DNA of 41,709 nt from an uncultured Methanobrevibacter sp. (GCF_902770715.1 NZ_CACXTS010000016.1:1-41709); one strand, 5' to 3'; counted from the stretch's first letter, positions 7,822 to 16,464 are shown. Numbers and translations are program-made. Notes: a model not told the origin generated them from the sequence alone.

Positions 7822-8655
7822 TTCTTTTAATTCACAAGCCTTACAGACATGTGATGATGTTGGCTCACCGCATAACTCACATTCATTAAGGTTTGTGGAT
7901 ATGCTATTTTCAAATGTTAATATTTTTTTAAAGGATTCCATCACATTATTTTTTACGCCAGGATATTGATCTTCACTAACATTCAAGAATTCCTTAATTT
8001 TAGCTCTTAGGGACAGATGAGAATAAGGGCACTCATCCAAATGGATATCAATATTATTCAATACAGCCCACATTCCAACTTCCTTTTCAGGAGTATTCCA
8101 TAATGGTTTGATTCTAGGAACAAGTTTTGGATGAATAACATCAAGTTCCGGGCCAAATTTTGAGAATTTAATAGTGTCACCGCGAGCAAAGCTCATTAAA
8201 AAAGATTGAATTTCATCATCAAGATTATGTCCAGTGGCAATTTTAGCTGCTCCCAACTCATAAGCTGTCTTATTTAAAATATTTCGTCTGAAAACACCGC
8301 ATGGTATGCATGCACTTTTAAAATCCTGATAAATGTCATCAAGTGCAAAGCCTTCCTCATCCTTAAATGATTTCTGGACAAGTTCAACACCCAAGTCTTT
8401 TGCATTCTGAACAGCGGAGTCGATTCCATGCTGCCTGTAACCTTCAATACCCTCATCAACACTGACAGCAACTAAATCAAAATCCAAAAACTGCTGATAA
8501 TTTTTCAAAGCATGTAAAGTCAAAACACTGTCCTTACCTCCGGACAGTGCAATAGCTATTAACTCGCCTTTCTTAATCAGTTCATAATCCTGAATCAGAT
8601 TGTTGATTCTTGTAAAAATCATTTCATTAAATTCATCTTTGTTTAATTTGACCAT
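7780..8655 (-). CDS. Ncs6/TtuA-type tRNA 2-thiouridine synthetase
   Basis: This is an adenylating PP-loop protein of the TIGR00269/Ncs6-TtuA group. It shows SGGKDS (38-43), the CIPCG pair (Cys116, Cys119), ATGHNLDDEIQSFLMSFARGD and a third conserved cysteine (Cys209). The three cysteines match those that hold the catalytic 4Fe-4S cluster in TtuA. A C-terminal CELCGEPTSSHVCKAC tail forms one zinc site. The usual N-terminal zinc finger (two CXXC pairs before the PP-loop) is missing: the protein starts only about 37 residues before SGGKDS, and the DNA just upstream is the promoter of the divergent gene. It probably thiolates U34 or U54 of tRNA using a ubiquitin-like sulfur carrier. Its 3' end overlaps the exchanger gene by 42 bp. 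Confidence 0.88.
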   Translation of the reverse strand: MVKLNKDEFNEMIFTRINNLIQDYELIKKGELIAIALSGGKDSVLTLHALKNYQQFLDFDLVAVSVDEGIEGYRQHGIDSAVQNAKDLGVELVQKSFKDEEGFALDDIYQDFKSACIPCGVFRRNILNKTAYELGAAKIATGHNLDDEIQSFLMSFARGDTIKFSKFGPELDVIHPKLVPRIKPLWNTPEKEVGMWAVLNNIDIHLDECPYSHLSLRAKIKEFLNVSEDQYPGVKNNVMESFKKILTFENSISTNLNECELCGEPTSSHVCKACELKELISQNCEGHIHNE

Positions 8656-8706
8656 TACTAAATTAATTTATAGGAAGATAAATAAATAATTTTACCAGGT
8701 GAAAAA

Positions 8707-9012
8707 ATGATAACTTGTGATTTCGCAATATTGCCTGTAGGAACAGAAACTACAGAATGCAAAGACTATGTAACTGCAGCCGTTCAATCCATTAAGGATT
8801 CCGGATTAAACTATCAGCTAACCGGAATGGGGACACAAATAGAAGCAGATAACTTAGAAGAACTATACGCAGCAATAGCTACCGCTCAAGAAGCAATTTT
8901 TGAACTTGGAATCGGCAGGGTATATACTGTAATAAAAATAGATGATAGAAGAGACTTGGAAAATAGAACTTTAGATGCTAAAGTTGATACAGTAGAAAAA
9001 ATGTTAAAATAA
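8707..9012 (+). CDS. MTH1187-family thiamine-binding protein
   Basis: The 101-residue protein is a member of the MTH1187/YkoF-like family: ILPVGTETTECKDYVTAAVQSIKDSGLNYQLTGMGTQIEADNLEEL followed by GIGRVYTVIKIDDRRD. Family members form ferredoxin-like beta-alpha-beta oligomers and some bind thiamine pyrimidine or thiamine. A strong AGGTGA ribosome binding site lies six bases before the ATG. It is divergent from the tRNA thiolase gene by 51 bp and convergent with the DegT aminotransferase across 8 bp. No thiamine pathway gene is adjacent, so the physiological ligand is not shown by context. Confidence 0.9.
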   Translation: MITCDFAILPVGTETTECKDYVTAAVQSIKDSGLNYQLTGMGTQIEADNLEELYAAIATAQEAIFELGIGRVYTVIKIDDRRDLENRTLDAKVDTVEKMLK

Positions 9013-9020
9013 GTTAGAAT

Positions 9021-10127
9021 TTAATCTAACTTACTGGAAGCTGTCTTAACAGCACAGATTACTCTGTCTAAATCTTCTTTTGTTAATGATGGATGAACTG
9101 GAAGGGAAATTACGTTGTCTGCAGCCATTTCTGCATTTGGACAATTTCCTTCAATTCCTAATTTTTTATAAATCGGCTGATTGTATAATGGTATTGGATA
9201 GTGAATTCCAGTTCCTACACCACATTCATTTATTATATCTACCCAATCATCCCTGTCGCCTTTTTCAACACGTATTGTGTACTGATGATATACATGTTTG
9301 GAGTTATCTTCACAATAAGGAGTTATCACACCATCGACATCTTTCAAACCATCATTCAAATAAGCAGCATTGGCAATTCTTTTATCATTGAATTCATCGA
9401 TTTTATCTAATTGAGCAAGTCCTATAGCTGCGGAGATGTCAGTCATCCTAAAGTTGTAGCCCACTTCATCATGATGGTATCTGACGCTTGCACCGTGAGC
9501 TCTGAAAACCTTAGCGTTTTCAGCCAAATCCTCATCATTGGTGGTTATTATTCCTCCTTCTGAAGTGGTCATGTTTTTAGTAGGGTAAAAACTAAAACAG
9601 GCCATGTCGCCCATACTGCCGACTTTATTTCCATTGAATGTGGCACCATGAGCCTGTGCAGCATCTTCAATGACGATTAAACCATGTTTTTCAGCAATTT
9701 CATTAATTTTTTCCATATCAGCAGATTGTCCATATAATTGGACAGGCAAAATAGCTTTGGTATTTTCTGTTATCAATGGTTCGATAGATTCAGGATCCAT
9801 GGTATATGTCTTTAAGTCTATATCAGCGAAAACAGGTTTTGCACCAGTGTATAAAATTGAATTTCCACTTGCAATAAAAGTAAATGGAGTTGTGATTACC
9901 TCATCACCTTCACCAATATCACATGAAAGTAATGCAACATGCAATGCAGCAGTTCCTGAGTTAACAGCAATTCCATAATCTGCTCCAACCCATTCAGCAA
10001 ACTTTTGCTCAAACTCTTCAACTTTTGGTCCTTGAGCAATCATCCCTGATTTTAAAACTTCAACTACATTTTCAATTTCTTCTTCTCCAATTATTGGTTT
10101 AGCAATAGGAACTTTAATATTTGACAC
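9021..10127 (-). CDS. DegT/DnrJ/EryC1/StrS family PLP-dependent sugar aminotransferase
   Basis: The protein shows the full sugar-aminotransferase pattern: [15 protein letters not shown] at the N-terminus, [12 protein letters not shown] for cofactor phosphate binding, [11 protein letters not shown] and [15 protein letters not shown], whose lysine (Lys184 from the start used here) forms the internal aldimine. It should aminate a nucleotide-linked keto-sugar, as in perosamine or related surface glycan synthesis. The open frame begins with TTG at 10139. I prefer GTG at 10127 because a perfect GGTGAT ribosome binding site (10132-10137) lies four bases before it; this gives 368 residues. No other glycan genes are nearby, so the product sugar is unknown. 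Confidence 0.9.
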   Translation of the reverse strand: MSNIKVPIAKPIIGEEEIENVVEVLKSGMIAQGPKVEEFEQKFAEWVGADYGIAVNSGTAALHVALLSCDIGEGDEVITTPFTFIASGNSILYTGAKPVFADIDLKTYTMDPESIEPLITENTKAILPVQLYGQSADMEKINEIAEKHGLIVIEDAAQAHGATFNGNKVGSMGDMACFSFYPTKNMTTSEGGIITTNDEDLAENAKVFRAHGASVRYHHDEVGYNFRMTDISAAIGLAQLDKIDEFNDKRIANAAYLNDGLKDVDGVITPYCEDNSKHVYHQYTIRVEKGDRDDWVDIINECGVGTGIHYPIPLYNQPIYKKLGIEGNCPNAEMAADNVISLPVHPSLTKEDLDRVICAVKTASSKLD

Positions 10128-10235
10128 AATAATCACCAATTTAATAAAATGAATAAAATTTCTATACTAATATTTAAATCTAATAATATTTAAAACATTA
10201 CTTATTACAAATAAAACAATTAAGAGTGAGAATTA

Positions 10236-11396
10236 ATGGACGAATATAAAACTAAAACTATTGAAGAAGGATTAACAAAAATCGAATTTCCAGAATTTGA
10301 TAAGATATCCTCTGATGCACCTGTTTTTTACAATCCCCATATGGAACTAAACAGAGATTTGTCAATACTTGCGATACAGGTATTCCAGAAAGAAGAAGAC
10401 AGAGAGATAGATATCTGCGATTTATTTGGAGGTAGCGGAATTAGAGGCATCCGTTATAAAAATGAAATTGATGGTGTTAATGAAGTGTCCATTAATGACA
10501 TCAGTGAAGTGGCCAATCACTATGAAAGGCATAATATCGAATTGAACAATTTAAGTGATATTGAAGTTTTCCAGCATGATGCAAGCATGTTCTTAAGGAT
10601 GAAACGTGGCGAATTTGACGTTATTGATATCGATCCATTTGGAACTCCTTCACCGTTCCTTGATTCTGCAGGTTATTGCGCTCGCAGAAACTCACTTTTA
10701 TGCGTTACAGCAACAGACACCTCCGCACTTTGCGGAACTTACAAAGAACCATGCATTCGAAAATACAATGCAAAGCCATACAAAAGCGAATATTGCCATG
10801 AAACCGGAATCCGCATATTGGCGGGTTTCGTTGCGCTCACTCTTTCAAAATATGCCAAATGCATTGAAGTGAAAATGTCCCATAGTACTGAACATTACAT
10901 GAGATTATATCTAAAAATTAAAAAAGGTTCAAAAAGAACTGACGAATCCTTGAAAAATATCGGATATATTAGCCACTGCAGCAACTGTTTGCACAGACAA
11001 ACAAGCAACGGTTTGGCAAGCGCTATTGATGAAATTTGTCCGGTTTGTGGTGAAAAATTAATTCATGCCGGCCCGTTATGGTTGGGAGACATTCAAGATG
11101 CGGATTTTATTCAAAAGATGATTGAGGAAAATGAAAACAAAAAAATCAACAGCGAAAAGCAAGCTTTGAAATTGTTGAATAGCTGCCTTCAAGAGGCAGA
11201 TGCACCCGCAACATTTTATGATGTCCACACAATATGCAAATCATTGAAAATAAGCGCACCAAAACTGGATTTAATCTTTGATGAAATAAGAAATGAAGGA
11301 TTTGCCGCAATAAAAACACATTATAACCCATTGGGCATTAAAACTGATGCAAACATAAATAAAATTAAAGAAATACTAATAAAATTAAATGAATAA
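10236..11396 (+). CDS. trm1: tRNA (guanine26-N2/N2)-dimethyltransferase
   Basis: Trm1 uses SAM to make N2,N2-dimethylguanosine at position 26 of tRNA. The 386-residue length is right. The N-terminus has EGLTKIEFPEFDKISSDAPVFYNPHMELNRDLSI. The SAM-binding region DLFGGSGIRGIRY follows, and the catalytic motif reads DVIDIDPFGTPSPFLDSA. A four-cysteine zinc module in the C-terminal half (CSNCLHRQTS to CPVCGEKL) is also present, as in archaeal Trm1. It is divergent from the DegT gene and has a GAGTGAGAATT sequence before its ATG. It stands alone, followed by about 250 bp of AT-rich sequence. Confidence 0.96.
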   Translation: MDEYKTKTIEEGLTKIEFPEFDKISSDAPVFYNPHMELNRDLSILAIQVFQKEEDREIDICDLFGGSGIRGIRYKNEIDGVNEVSINDISEVANHYERHNIELNNLSDIEVFQHDASMFLRMKRGEFDVIDIDPFGTPSPFLDSAGYCARRNSLLCVTATDTSALCGTYKEPCIRKYNAKPYKSEYCHETGIRILAGFVALTLSKYAKCIEVKMSHSTEHYMRLYLKIKKGSKRTDESLKNIGYISHCSNCLHRQTSNGLASAIDEICPVCGEKLIHAGPLWLGDIQDADFIQKMIEENENKKINSEKQALKLLNSCLQEADAPATFYDVHTICKSLKISAPKLDLIFDEIRNEGFAAIKTHYNPLGIKTDANINKIKEILIKLNE

Positions 11397-11562
11397 TAAA
11401 GCAACATATTGTATATAATAACACAATTATTTTAAAAGAAATGTACAAAATGTATAATAAATGATACAAAAGAGATTTTGTTTAAATTTAAATTGAATAC
11501 ATTAAACTAATATTTAATTTTGATAAACATATTAAAAAATCCATAAAAATATAACAAAGTCA

Positions 11563-11624
11563 TATAAAGTTTTAAATATTATAAAAACTTTATAATAATT
11601 ATAAAATGTTAATCATCAATTAAC
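11563..11624. promoter_or_regulatory. Inverted repeats upstream of the Lrp-family gene (candidate autoregulatory site)
   Basis: Between trm1 and the Lrp gene are 253 bp without a gene. Within them lies a perfect 11-bp inverted repeat, TATAAAGTTTT (563-573 of the 11 kb block) with AAAACTTTATA (584-594), spaced by 10 bp. A second pair is GTTAAT (11608-11613) with ATTAAC (11619-11624). Lrp/AsnC regulators bind dyad-symmetric AT-rich sites and commonly repress their own genes. The first repeat also resembles a TATA element, so binding there would block the promoter. The symmetry is seen; the operator role is inferred. Confidence 0.5.
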
Positions 11625-11649
11625 GAAATAATTAAAAGGGAGATAATAT

Positions 11650-12126
11650 ATGGTAAAAACTAAAGATAATGTCATAAAATTAGATGATACTGACATTAAC
11701 ATTCTTAAAATAATAAATGAAGATGTGAGAACTTCCTATAGGCAAATATCTCGCAGTTTAGATGTTTCCGTAGGTACCGTTCACAACCGTATTGACAAAA
11801 TGGTCAAATCAGGTGTAATCAAAAAATTCTCACCAGTCATTGACCATGAAAAATTAGGTTTTGTTTTGACTACCATTATCGGCGTAAGAGTCAAAGGCGG
11901 AAAACTTAAAAATTGGGAAGAAAAAACATTCTTCAATAAAAATGTAGTTGGAATCTATGATGTTACTGGAGAATATGACGCATTTTTAATTGCAAAATTC
12001 AGAAACACAAATGAATTAAATTTATTCATTAAAGAATTATTAAAAGATCCAATTATAGAAAGAACCTACACACAAACCGTATTGGACGTTATCAAGGAAG
12101 ACATGGGTTCTTCAAACATTTTATAA
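11650..12126 (+). CDS. Lrp/AsnC family transcriptional regulator
   Basis: The 158-residue protein has an N-terminal winged helix-turn-helix (about 12-62: LDDTDINILKIINEDVRTSYRQISRSLDVSVGTVHNRIDKMVKSGVIKKF) and a C-terminal RAM/ligand-binding domain (about 75-150: TTIIGVRVKGGKL, then VVGIYDVTGEYDAFLIAKFRNTNELNLFIKELLKDPIIERTYT). Such proteins form dimers to octamers and respond to amino acids or other small molecules. A GGGAGATAAT ribosome binding site precedes the ATG. Inverted repeats upstream suggest autoregulation. The hairpin at 12141 suggests a single-gene transcript. Targets cannot be named from sequence. Confidence 0.92.
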   Translation: MVKTKDNVIKLDDTDINILKIINEDVRTSYRQISRSLDVSVGTVHNRIDKMVKSGVIKKFSPVIDHEKLGFVLTTIIGVRVKGGKLKNWEEKTFFNKNVVGIYDVTGEYDAFLIAKFRNTNELNLFIKELLKDPIIERTYTQTVLDVIKEDMGSSNIL

Positions 12127-12140
12127 ATTTGTTTTAAAAT

Positions 12141-12163
12141 AAGCAGTGTTTCAACTGCTTTTT
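12141..12163 (+). terminator. Hairpin plus T-tract after the Lrp gene
   Basis: A 7-bp stem, AAGCAGT (12141-12147) with ACTGCTT (12154-12160), has a 6-base loop and runs straight into a T-rich tract. It lies 14 bp after the Lrp stop codon. U-tracts are the main archaeal termination signal; the hairpin may add stability to the 3' end. Confidence 0.6.
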
Positions 12164-12328
12164 AAATTATTTTTTATTATTGATGCATACAACATCAAAT
12201 TTTTTTAATAATAATGTAAAATCGATTTTTCAAAGTAATAAAAATATTACCAAAATCAGGAGAAATTCATTTAACTATATAAATAAAAAAGAACAATAAA
12301 TAATATATTTATAAACAAAAAAGAGGTT

Positions 12329-13276
12329 ATGAAATTGGCAGTTTGCTTACCCGATACTCAAGACGATGCTCCAAGTATACCTATAAAATTAACAAGAGTG
12401 GGCGTGACTGGAGTTAAAAAATTATTACAATTAGAACGAATAAATAAAAGACCAATAATTCTATTACCTACTTTTGATGCATTTGTAGACTTACCAAATG
12501 ATCAAAAAGGCGTGCATATGTCTAGGAACCCGGAAGCAATTAGTGAAGTTCTCGAAACTGTTGCTGAAGATTCTACAGTAGATATTGAATCATTGTGTGC
12601 AAAAATTGTTGATAAAATGATGACCAAACATGAATATGCAAGACGTGTCGAAATATCCATGACAACTGATTTTATGTTCATGAAAGAGTCACCAGTGACT
12701 AAAAATAAAACCCAAGAAATGGCTAAATTAATAGCTAAAGCTGTTGGAATCAGAGAAGATGACGGCACTGTTGAAATTAGAAAAAGCATTGGTGCTGAAG
12801 TTATTGGAATGACCGTGTGTCCATGTGCACAAGAATCCGTAAAAGAATCTGATAAGAACAAATTATTAGAATTTTTAGATGAAGAAACTACACAAAAAGT
12901 TTTAGATACAGTTACTTTTGCTTCACACAACCAAAGAGGCGTAGGAACCATATTAATTGAAGTTCCTGAAGATAAAGCCATTAAAGCTGAAGATTTAATC
13001 GATATTATTGAAAGTTCAATGAGCTCACCTGTTTGTGAATTACTCAAAAGACCTGATGAAAACGCAACTGTATTGAACGCTCACAGAAAACCTGTTTTTG
13101 TTGAGGATTGCGTTAGAAACATGATGGAAAAAATCGTGGAAACATATCCGAACTTGCCTGATGATACTTTAATCACAGCACGTCAGGAAAATCAGGAAAG
13201 TATCCACAGACACAATGCTTTTGCAGAAAAAGTAACAACATTCGGTGAATTAAGAGAAGAATTAAACATTCAATAG
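12329..13276 (+). CDS. mptA: GTP cyclohydrolase MptA (methanopterin biosynthesis)
   Basis: MptA is the Fe(II)-dependent archaeal GTP cyclohydrolase that makes 7,8-dihydroneopterin 2',3'-cyclic phosphate, the first step toward tetrahydromethanopterin. Recognisable blocks are LPDTQDDAPSIPIKLTRVGVTGVKK at the N-terminus, RPIILLPTFDAFVDLP (41-56), GVHMSRNPEAI and the metal/substrate motif GMTVCPCAQES (Cys164, Cys166), then SHNQRG. Length is 315 residues. The GAGG ribosome binding site is only two bases before the ATG; a TTG two codons further in would have better spacing, so the exact start is slightly uncertain. It heads a tight operon with DUF2120 (11-bp gap) and cofG (3-bp gap). Confidence 0.95.
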   Translation: MKLAVCLPDTQDDAPSIPIKLTRVGVTGVKKLLQLERINKRPIILLPTFDAFVDLPNDQKGVHMSRNPEAISEVLETVAEDSTVDIESLCAKIVDKMMTKHEYARRVEISMTTDFMFMKESPVTKNKTQEMAKLIAKAVGIREDDGTVEIRKSIGAEVIGMTVCPCAQESVKESDKNKLLEFLDEETTQKVLDTVTFASHNQRGVGTILIEVPEDKAIKAEDLIDIIESSMSSPVCELLKRPDENATVLNAHRKPVFVEDCVRNMMEKIVETYPNLPDDTLITARQENQESIHRHNAFAEKVTTFGELREELNIQ

Positions 13277-13287
13277 GACTTGATTTA

Positions 13288-13728
13288 ATGAAAAAAACTT
13301 ATGAAATTGCAGGACAGGTAATGGGCTTTTTTGATTCATTTAAAGGTTCCAGGCCTGCAATAAATAATAATAAAATATTGATTGTAAGGGGAAGATCAAG
13401 AACCGTTGTTCCGATATCTGAATTTGACGCCAAACTTACGGAAATAGGTGAAATTCTAGGCGGAACTGAAATAGATGCTTCTTCAGATAAGATAACAGAT
13501 ATTCTCAAATCTGGAGATAAACACATAAAAGAAAGTGTAAACGATGCTGCTGATATTGATGAACATGGTTTCATGAGAATGAAAGACGAACTTGAATCAA
13601 TGGGGCTTGTCGTTGGATATAAAGTGTTTGAATTGCCATCTTTTGATGTTGTCGTTGCTATCTGGGAAGATAAAAATGAACTTCCTCCACTTTATGTTGA
13701 AGTTACCGTCTCCGAACGTGAAGTGTAA
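13288..13728 (+). CDS. DUF2120 family protein, function unknown
   Basis: The 146-residue soluble protein resembles what I know as DUF2120, a methanogen-limited family: IAGQVMGFFDSFKGSRPAINNNKILIVRGRSR at the N-terminus and GLVVGYKVFELPSFDVVVAIWEDKNELPPLYVEVTVSE at the C-terminus. No catalytic motif, signal peptide or membrane segment is visible. It sits between mptA and cofG with gaps of 11 and 3 bp, so the three are almost certainly co-transcribed and translationally coupled. That suggests a role in making or handling methanopterin or F420 precursors, which is inference. The family name is moderately sure. Confidence 0.75.
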   Translation: MKKTYEIAGQVMGFFDSFKGSRPAINNNKILIVRGRSRTVVPISEFDAKLTEIGEILGGTEIDASSDKITDILKSGDKHIKESVNDAADIDEHGFMRMKDELESMGLVVGYKVFELPSFDVVVAIWEDKNELPPLYVEVTVSEREV

Positions 13729-13731
13729 ATA

Positions 13732-14865
13732 ATGAACTCAAATTTAACAAAAGAAGATATTCTCCAAATATTGAATGCTACAGACGGCGAGATAATAAAT
13801 TACATGTCTCAAACTGTGCAATATAGGGAGAATAATCTTATTACTTATTCTAAAAATGTATTCATACCATTGACTGAAATTTGCAGGAATGACTGTGGAT
13901 ACTGTAATTTTAAAAAGAATCCTGATGATCCCGAAGCCATAATCCTTAAAACCAAACAGGAGGTTTTAGAAAGCTTAAAAGAGGCTGAAAAATATGGCTG
14001 TAAAGAGGCTCTTTTTACTTTTGGTGAAGATGCCGACGAAGAGGAAATCGTTCAGCTAAAGTTAGCCGAATACGGCTATGATTCAATGATTGACTACATT
14101 GTAGACATTTGTCAAATGACATTGGATGAGACAACATTGCTGCCCCATACCAATGGTGGAAACTTCAGTTTTGATGATTTGAAAAAATTGAAGGAAGTCA
14201 ATGCATCATTAGGTTTAATGCTTGAAAATTCATCATCCAGATTGATGGAACTGCCGGCTCATAAAAAAAGTCCTGGAAAGAATCCTGAATTAAGGCTTGA
14301 AACAATAGCAAATGCAGGAAAGCTTAAAATTCCATATACCACAGGCATTTTAATTGGAATTGGTGAGACAAAAGAGGAAGTTGCAGAATCTTTACTTGCC
14401 ATTCGTGACTTATATGATAATTATGGGCATATCCAGGAAGTCATCATTCAAAATTTCACACCAATACCTGGAATTGAAATGGAATACTGGCCGGAACCAA
14501 GCTTTTTGGATATGATTAGAACCGTGATTGCCGGGACACTATTGTTTGGAGATACCGACGTCAGCATTCAGGTTCCTCCTAACTTAAACAATGACACTGC
14601 CCAAATATTTTTGCTATGTGGAGCTGATGATTGGGGAGGAGTTTCACCCGTGAGCCCGGATTATGTGAATATCACATCACCGTGGCCTGGAATCGATGAG
14701 CTTGAAAAATTAACCGAAGATGCAGGATTTGAACTAATCGAAAGATTATGCGTTTATGAAAAATACGTCAACAATGAATGGCTAAACGATATTATATTGG
14801 AAAAGATTTCTAATTTATCCTTGCATCGACAACAATGTGTTCCACACCAGGAGCATATTTTTTAA
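13732..14865 (+). CDS. cofG: FO synthase subunit 1 (7,8-didemethyl-8-hydroxy-5-deazariboflavin synthase)
   Basis: CofG is a radical SAM enzyme that works with CofH to build FO, the redox-active core of coenzyme F420, from tyrosine and a ribityl-diaminouracil. The radical SAM triad is CRNDCGYC (Cys51, Cys55, Cys58). The rest fits the family: FIPLTEICRNDCGYCNFKK, then EALFTFGEDADEE, LPHTNGG, ENSSSRLMELPAHKKSPGKNPELRLETIANAGKLKIPYTTGILIGIGET and IIQNFTPIPG. Length is 377 residues. It is third in the mptA-DUF2120-cofG operon. Its last 56 bp overlap the convergent taw2 gene. CofH is not in the window. Confidence 0.95.
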   Translation: MNSNLTKEDILQILNATDGEIINYMSQTVQYRENNLITYSKNVFIPLTEICRNDCGYCNFKKNPDDPEAIILKTKQEVLESLKEAEKYGCKEALFTFGEDADEEEIVQLKLAEYGYDSMIDYIVDICQMTLDETTLLPHTNGGNFSFDDLKKLKEVNASLGLMLENSSSRLMELPAHKKSPGKNPELRLETIANAGKLKIPYTTGILIGIGETKEEVAESLLAIRDLYDNYGHIQEVIIQNFTPIPGIEMEYWPEPSFLDMIRTVIAGTLLFGDTDVSIQVPPNLNNDTAQIFLLCGADDWGGVSPVSPDYVNITSPWPGIDELEKLTEDAGFELIERLCVYEKYVNNEWLNDIILEKISNLSLHRQQCVPHQEHIF

Positions 14866-15538
14866 TTTTATTTATTTTTAACAATTCAACATCACGACCG
14901 TTAGCCTGAGAAATGATTCTGTCCAAAGGCCTTGTATCCATCAGCTTTTCCGGAACCGTTTCATGATAATGAAGAATTCCGCCTTCATTCAAACTATTTA
15001 TTGCAACATTCAGGTAATGATGTGTTGTTTTTACATAACCCATTATGATCCTATCGGCCTTGAATTTGGGAGTTTCAATTTTACAGTCCCCCAAAATAGG
15101 AGTTATATTGTTCAATTTATTCAATTTGATATTTTCACATAAAAACTCATAGGAATTGGGATTTATCTCGATGGAAATTATTTCCTTCGCATTTGCATGA
15201 ACACCAATAGGAATGGAGAAATATCCAATGCCCGCAAACATGTCAATGACGGTTTCATCATCATCAACCAATTTGGCAATTCTCAACCTTTCATTGTTAT
15301 TTCCCTTAGACCACATGACCTTTGCCAAATCAAGTTTAAATAAGCAGCCGTTTTCCTTATTGATCGTTTCGGTTTCGCTTCCATAAAGAATTTTATAAAC
15401 TGGTTCTCTTTTGGTTCCTTGAATATGATTAATCTTCATTATTGTTTTAACATGGTGTTTTTTAGATAAACTTTCAAAATCCTCTTTTGGATAGCTATTA
15501 TCTAAAATTAAAATATCTCCAATTTTTTTATATTTCAT
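14810..15538 (-). CDS. taw2: tRNA(Phe) wyosine-derivative aminocarboxypropyltransferase Taw2
   Basis: The 242-residue protein belongs to the Trm5/Tyw2 class I SAM fold: a short N-terminal domain, GCLFKLDLAKVMWSKGNNNERLRIAKLVDDDETVIDMFAGIGYFSIPIG for SAM binding, then DRIIMGYVKTTHHYL and GGILHYHETVP. The MGYV sequence, in place of the NLP-type motif of Trm5 methyltransferases, and the HYHE motif indicate Taw2. Taw2 transfers the 3-amino-3-carboxypropyl group of SAM to 4-demethylwyosine at G37 of tRNA-Phe. It has an AGGGTGAC ribosome binding site. Its 3' end overlaps cofG by 56 bp tail to tail. Confidence 0.88.
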   Translation of the reverse strand: MKYKKIGDILILDNSYPKEDFESLSKKHHVKTIMKINHIQGTKREPVYKILYGSETETINKENGCLFKLDLAKVMWSKGNNNERLRIAKLVDDDETVIDMFAGIGYFSIPIGVHANAKEIISIEINPNSYEFLCENIKLNKLNNITPILGDCKIETPKFKADRIIMGYVKTTHHYLNVAINSLNEGGILHYHETVPEKLMDTRPLDRIISQANGRDVELLKINKIKKYAPGVEHIVVDARIN

Positions 15539-15718
15539 TTAGTCACCCTTGAAAGAAAAGTTTATATATGCAAATAGCTAATATTAATATTGTTAGTTTA
15601 TACTAATTATTGATTCTGATTTTAAATAAAATTAATAGTAAAACATTAATTTATTTTGTTAATAACCTATGAGTAGTTGAAATTAGATATTTTAAATACT
15701 TATATGAGGTGTATTTAA

Positions 15719-16333
15719 ATGGATGATAAGATACTAGAAGGTACAACAACCGTCGGAATTACATGCAAAGACGGAGTTGTATTTGCAAGCGAAAGAAGAG
15801 CTAGTATGGGAAACCTTGTAGCTCACAAAGTAGCAGAAAAAATATTTAAAATTGACGATCACATTGTAACAACCATTGCTGGATCTGTTGGAGATGCTCA
15901 AAGTTTAATGAAAGTTATTGAAGCAGAAGTCTCATTATACCAAATGAGAAACAATGATTCAATCAGCGTTAAAGCTGCAGCTTCATTAACCGCAAATATC
16001 TTACGTTCCGGACCAATGTATGTTCAAACATTACTTGGTGGAATGGATGGGGACAAACCATCTCTTTACTCCTTGGATGCAGCAGGTGGTATGATTGAAG
16101 ACACTTACATTTCAACTGGTTCAGGATCTATCGTAGCTTACGGAGTTCTTGAAGACAGATTTAGAGATGACTTGACAACTGACGAAGGAATTGAAATAGC
16201 CATAAGAGCTATCAGAGCTGCTGCTGAACGTGACACCTACTCAGGAAACGGGTACTTAGTCGCTAAAGTGGACAAAGACGGCTTTGAAATGTTAGATAAT
16301 GAAAAAATTAAAGAGATTTTGGATAAAATATAA
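15719..16333 (+). CDS. psmB: 20S proteasome beta subunit
   Basis: The protein begins MDDKILEG followed by TTTVGITCKDGVVFASERRASMG. Cleavage between Gly8 and Thr9 exposes the catalytic N-terminal threonine, so the propeptide is only eight residues. Other family elements are the catalytic-support lysine in HKVAEKIFKIDDHI, TIAGSVGDAQSL, GPMYVQTLLGGMDGDKPSLYSLDAAGG and STGSGSIVAYGVLED. It assembles as two seven-membered rings with PsmA. An AGGTG ribosome binding site is nine bases before the ATG. The alpha subunit is not here. It is upstream of aCPSF1 on the same strand but separated by a likely promoter. Confidence 0.97.
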   Translation: MDDKILEGTTTVGITCKDGVVFASERRASMGNLVAHKVAEKIFKIDDHIVTTIAGSVGDAQSLMKVIEAEVSLYQMRNNDSISVKAAASLTANILRSGPMYVQTLLGGMDGDKPSLYSLDAAGGMIEDTYISTGSGSIVAYGVLEDRFRDDLTTDEGIEIAIRAIRAAAERDTYSGNGYLVAKVDKDGFEMLDNEKIKEILDKI

Positions 16334-16382
16334 GCAAAACTAATTTTTCATAACTAACTATTTTTTTATATAAATGGTGTAC

Positions 16383-16432
16383 ATAGTTTATGAAAATTAA
16401 CTAATTATAGCTTAAAGCTTTTCATAAACTAT
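16383..16432. promoter_or_regulatory. 14-bp perfect inverted repeat at the predicted aCPSF1 transcription start
   Basis: ATAGTTTATGAAAA (16383-16396) is matched exactly by TTTTCATAAACTAT (16419-16432) around a 22-base centre. A TATA-like TTTTTATATAAATGG lies at 16363-16377, which puts the expected start site near 16395-16402, inside the repeat. A partial third copy of the arm (TTTTCATAACTA) lies just upstream at about 16346-16357. It could be an operator, a leader hairpin for aCPSF1, or a 3' structure for psmB followed by the T7 tract near 16449. Confidence 0.55.
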
Positions 16433-16464
16433 TCTAATACACTCACTTTTTTTGAAGGGATTAT

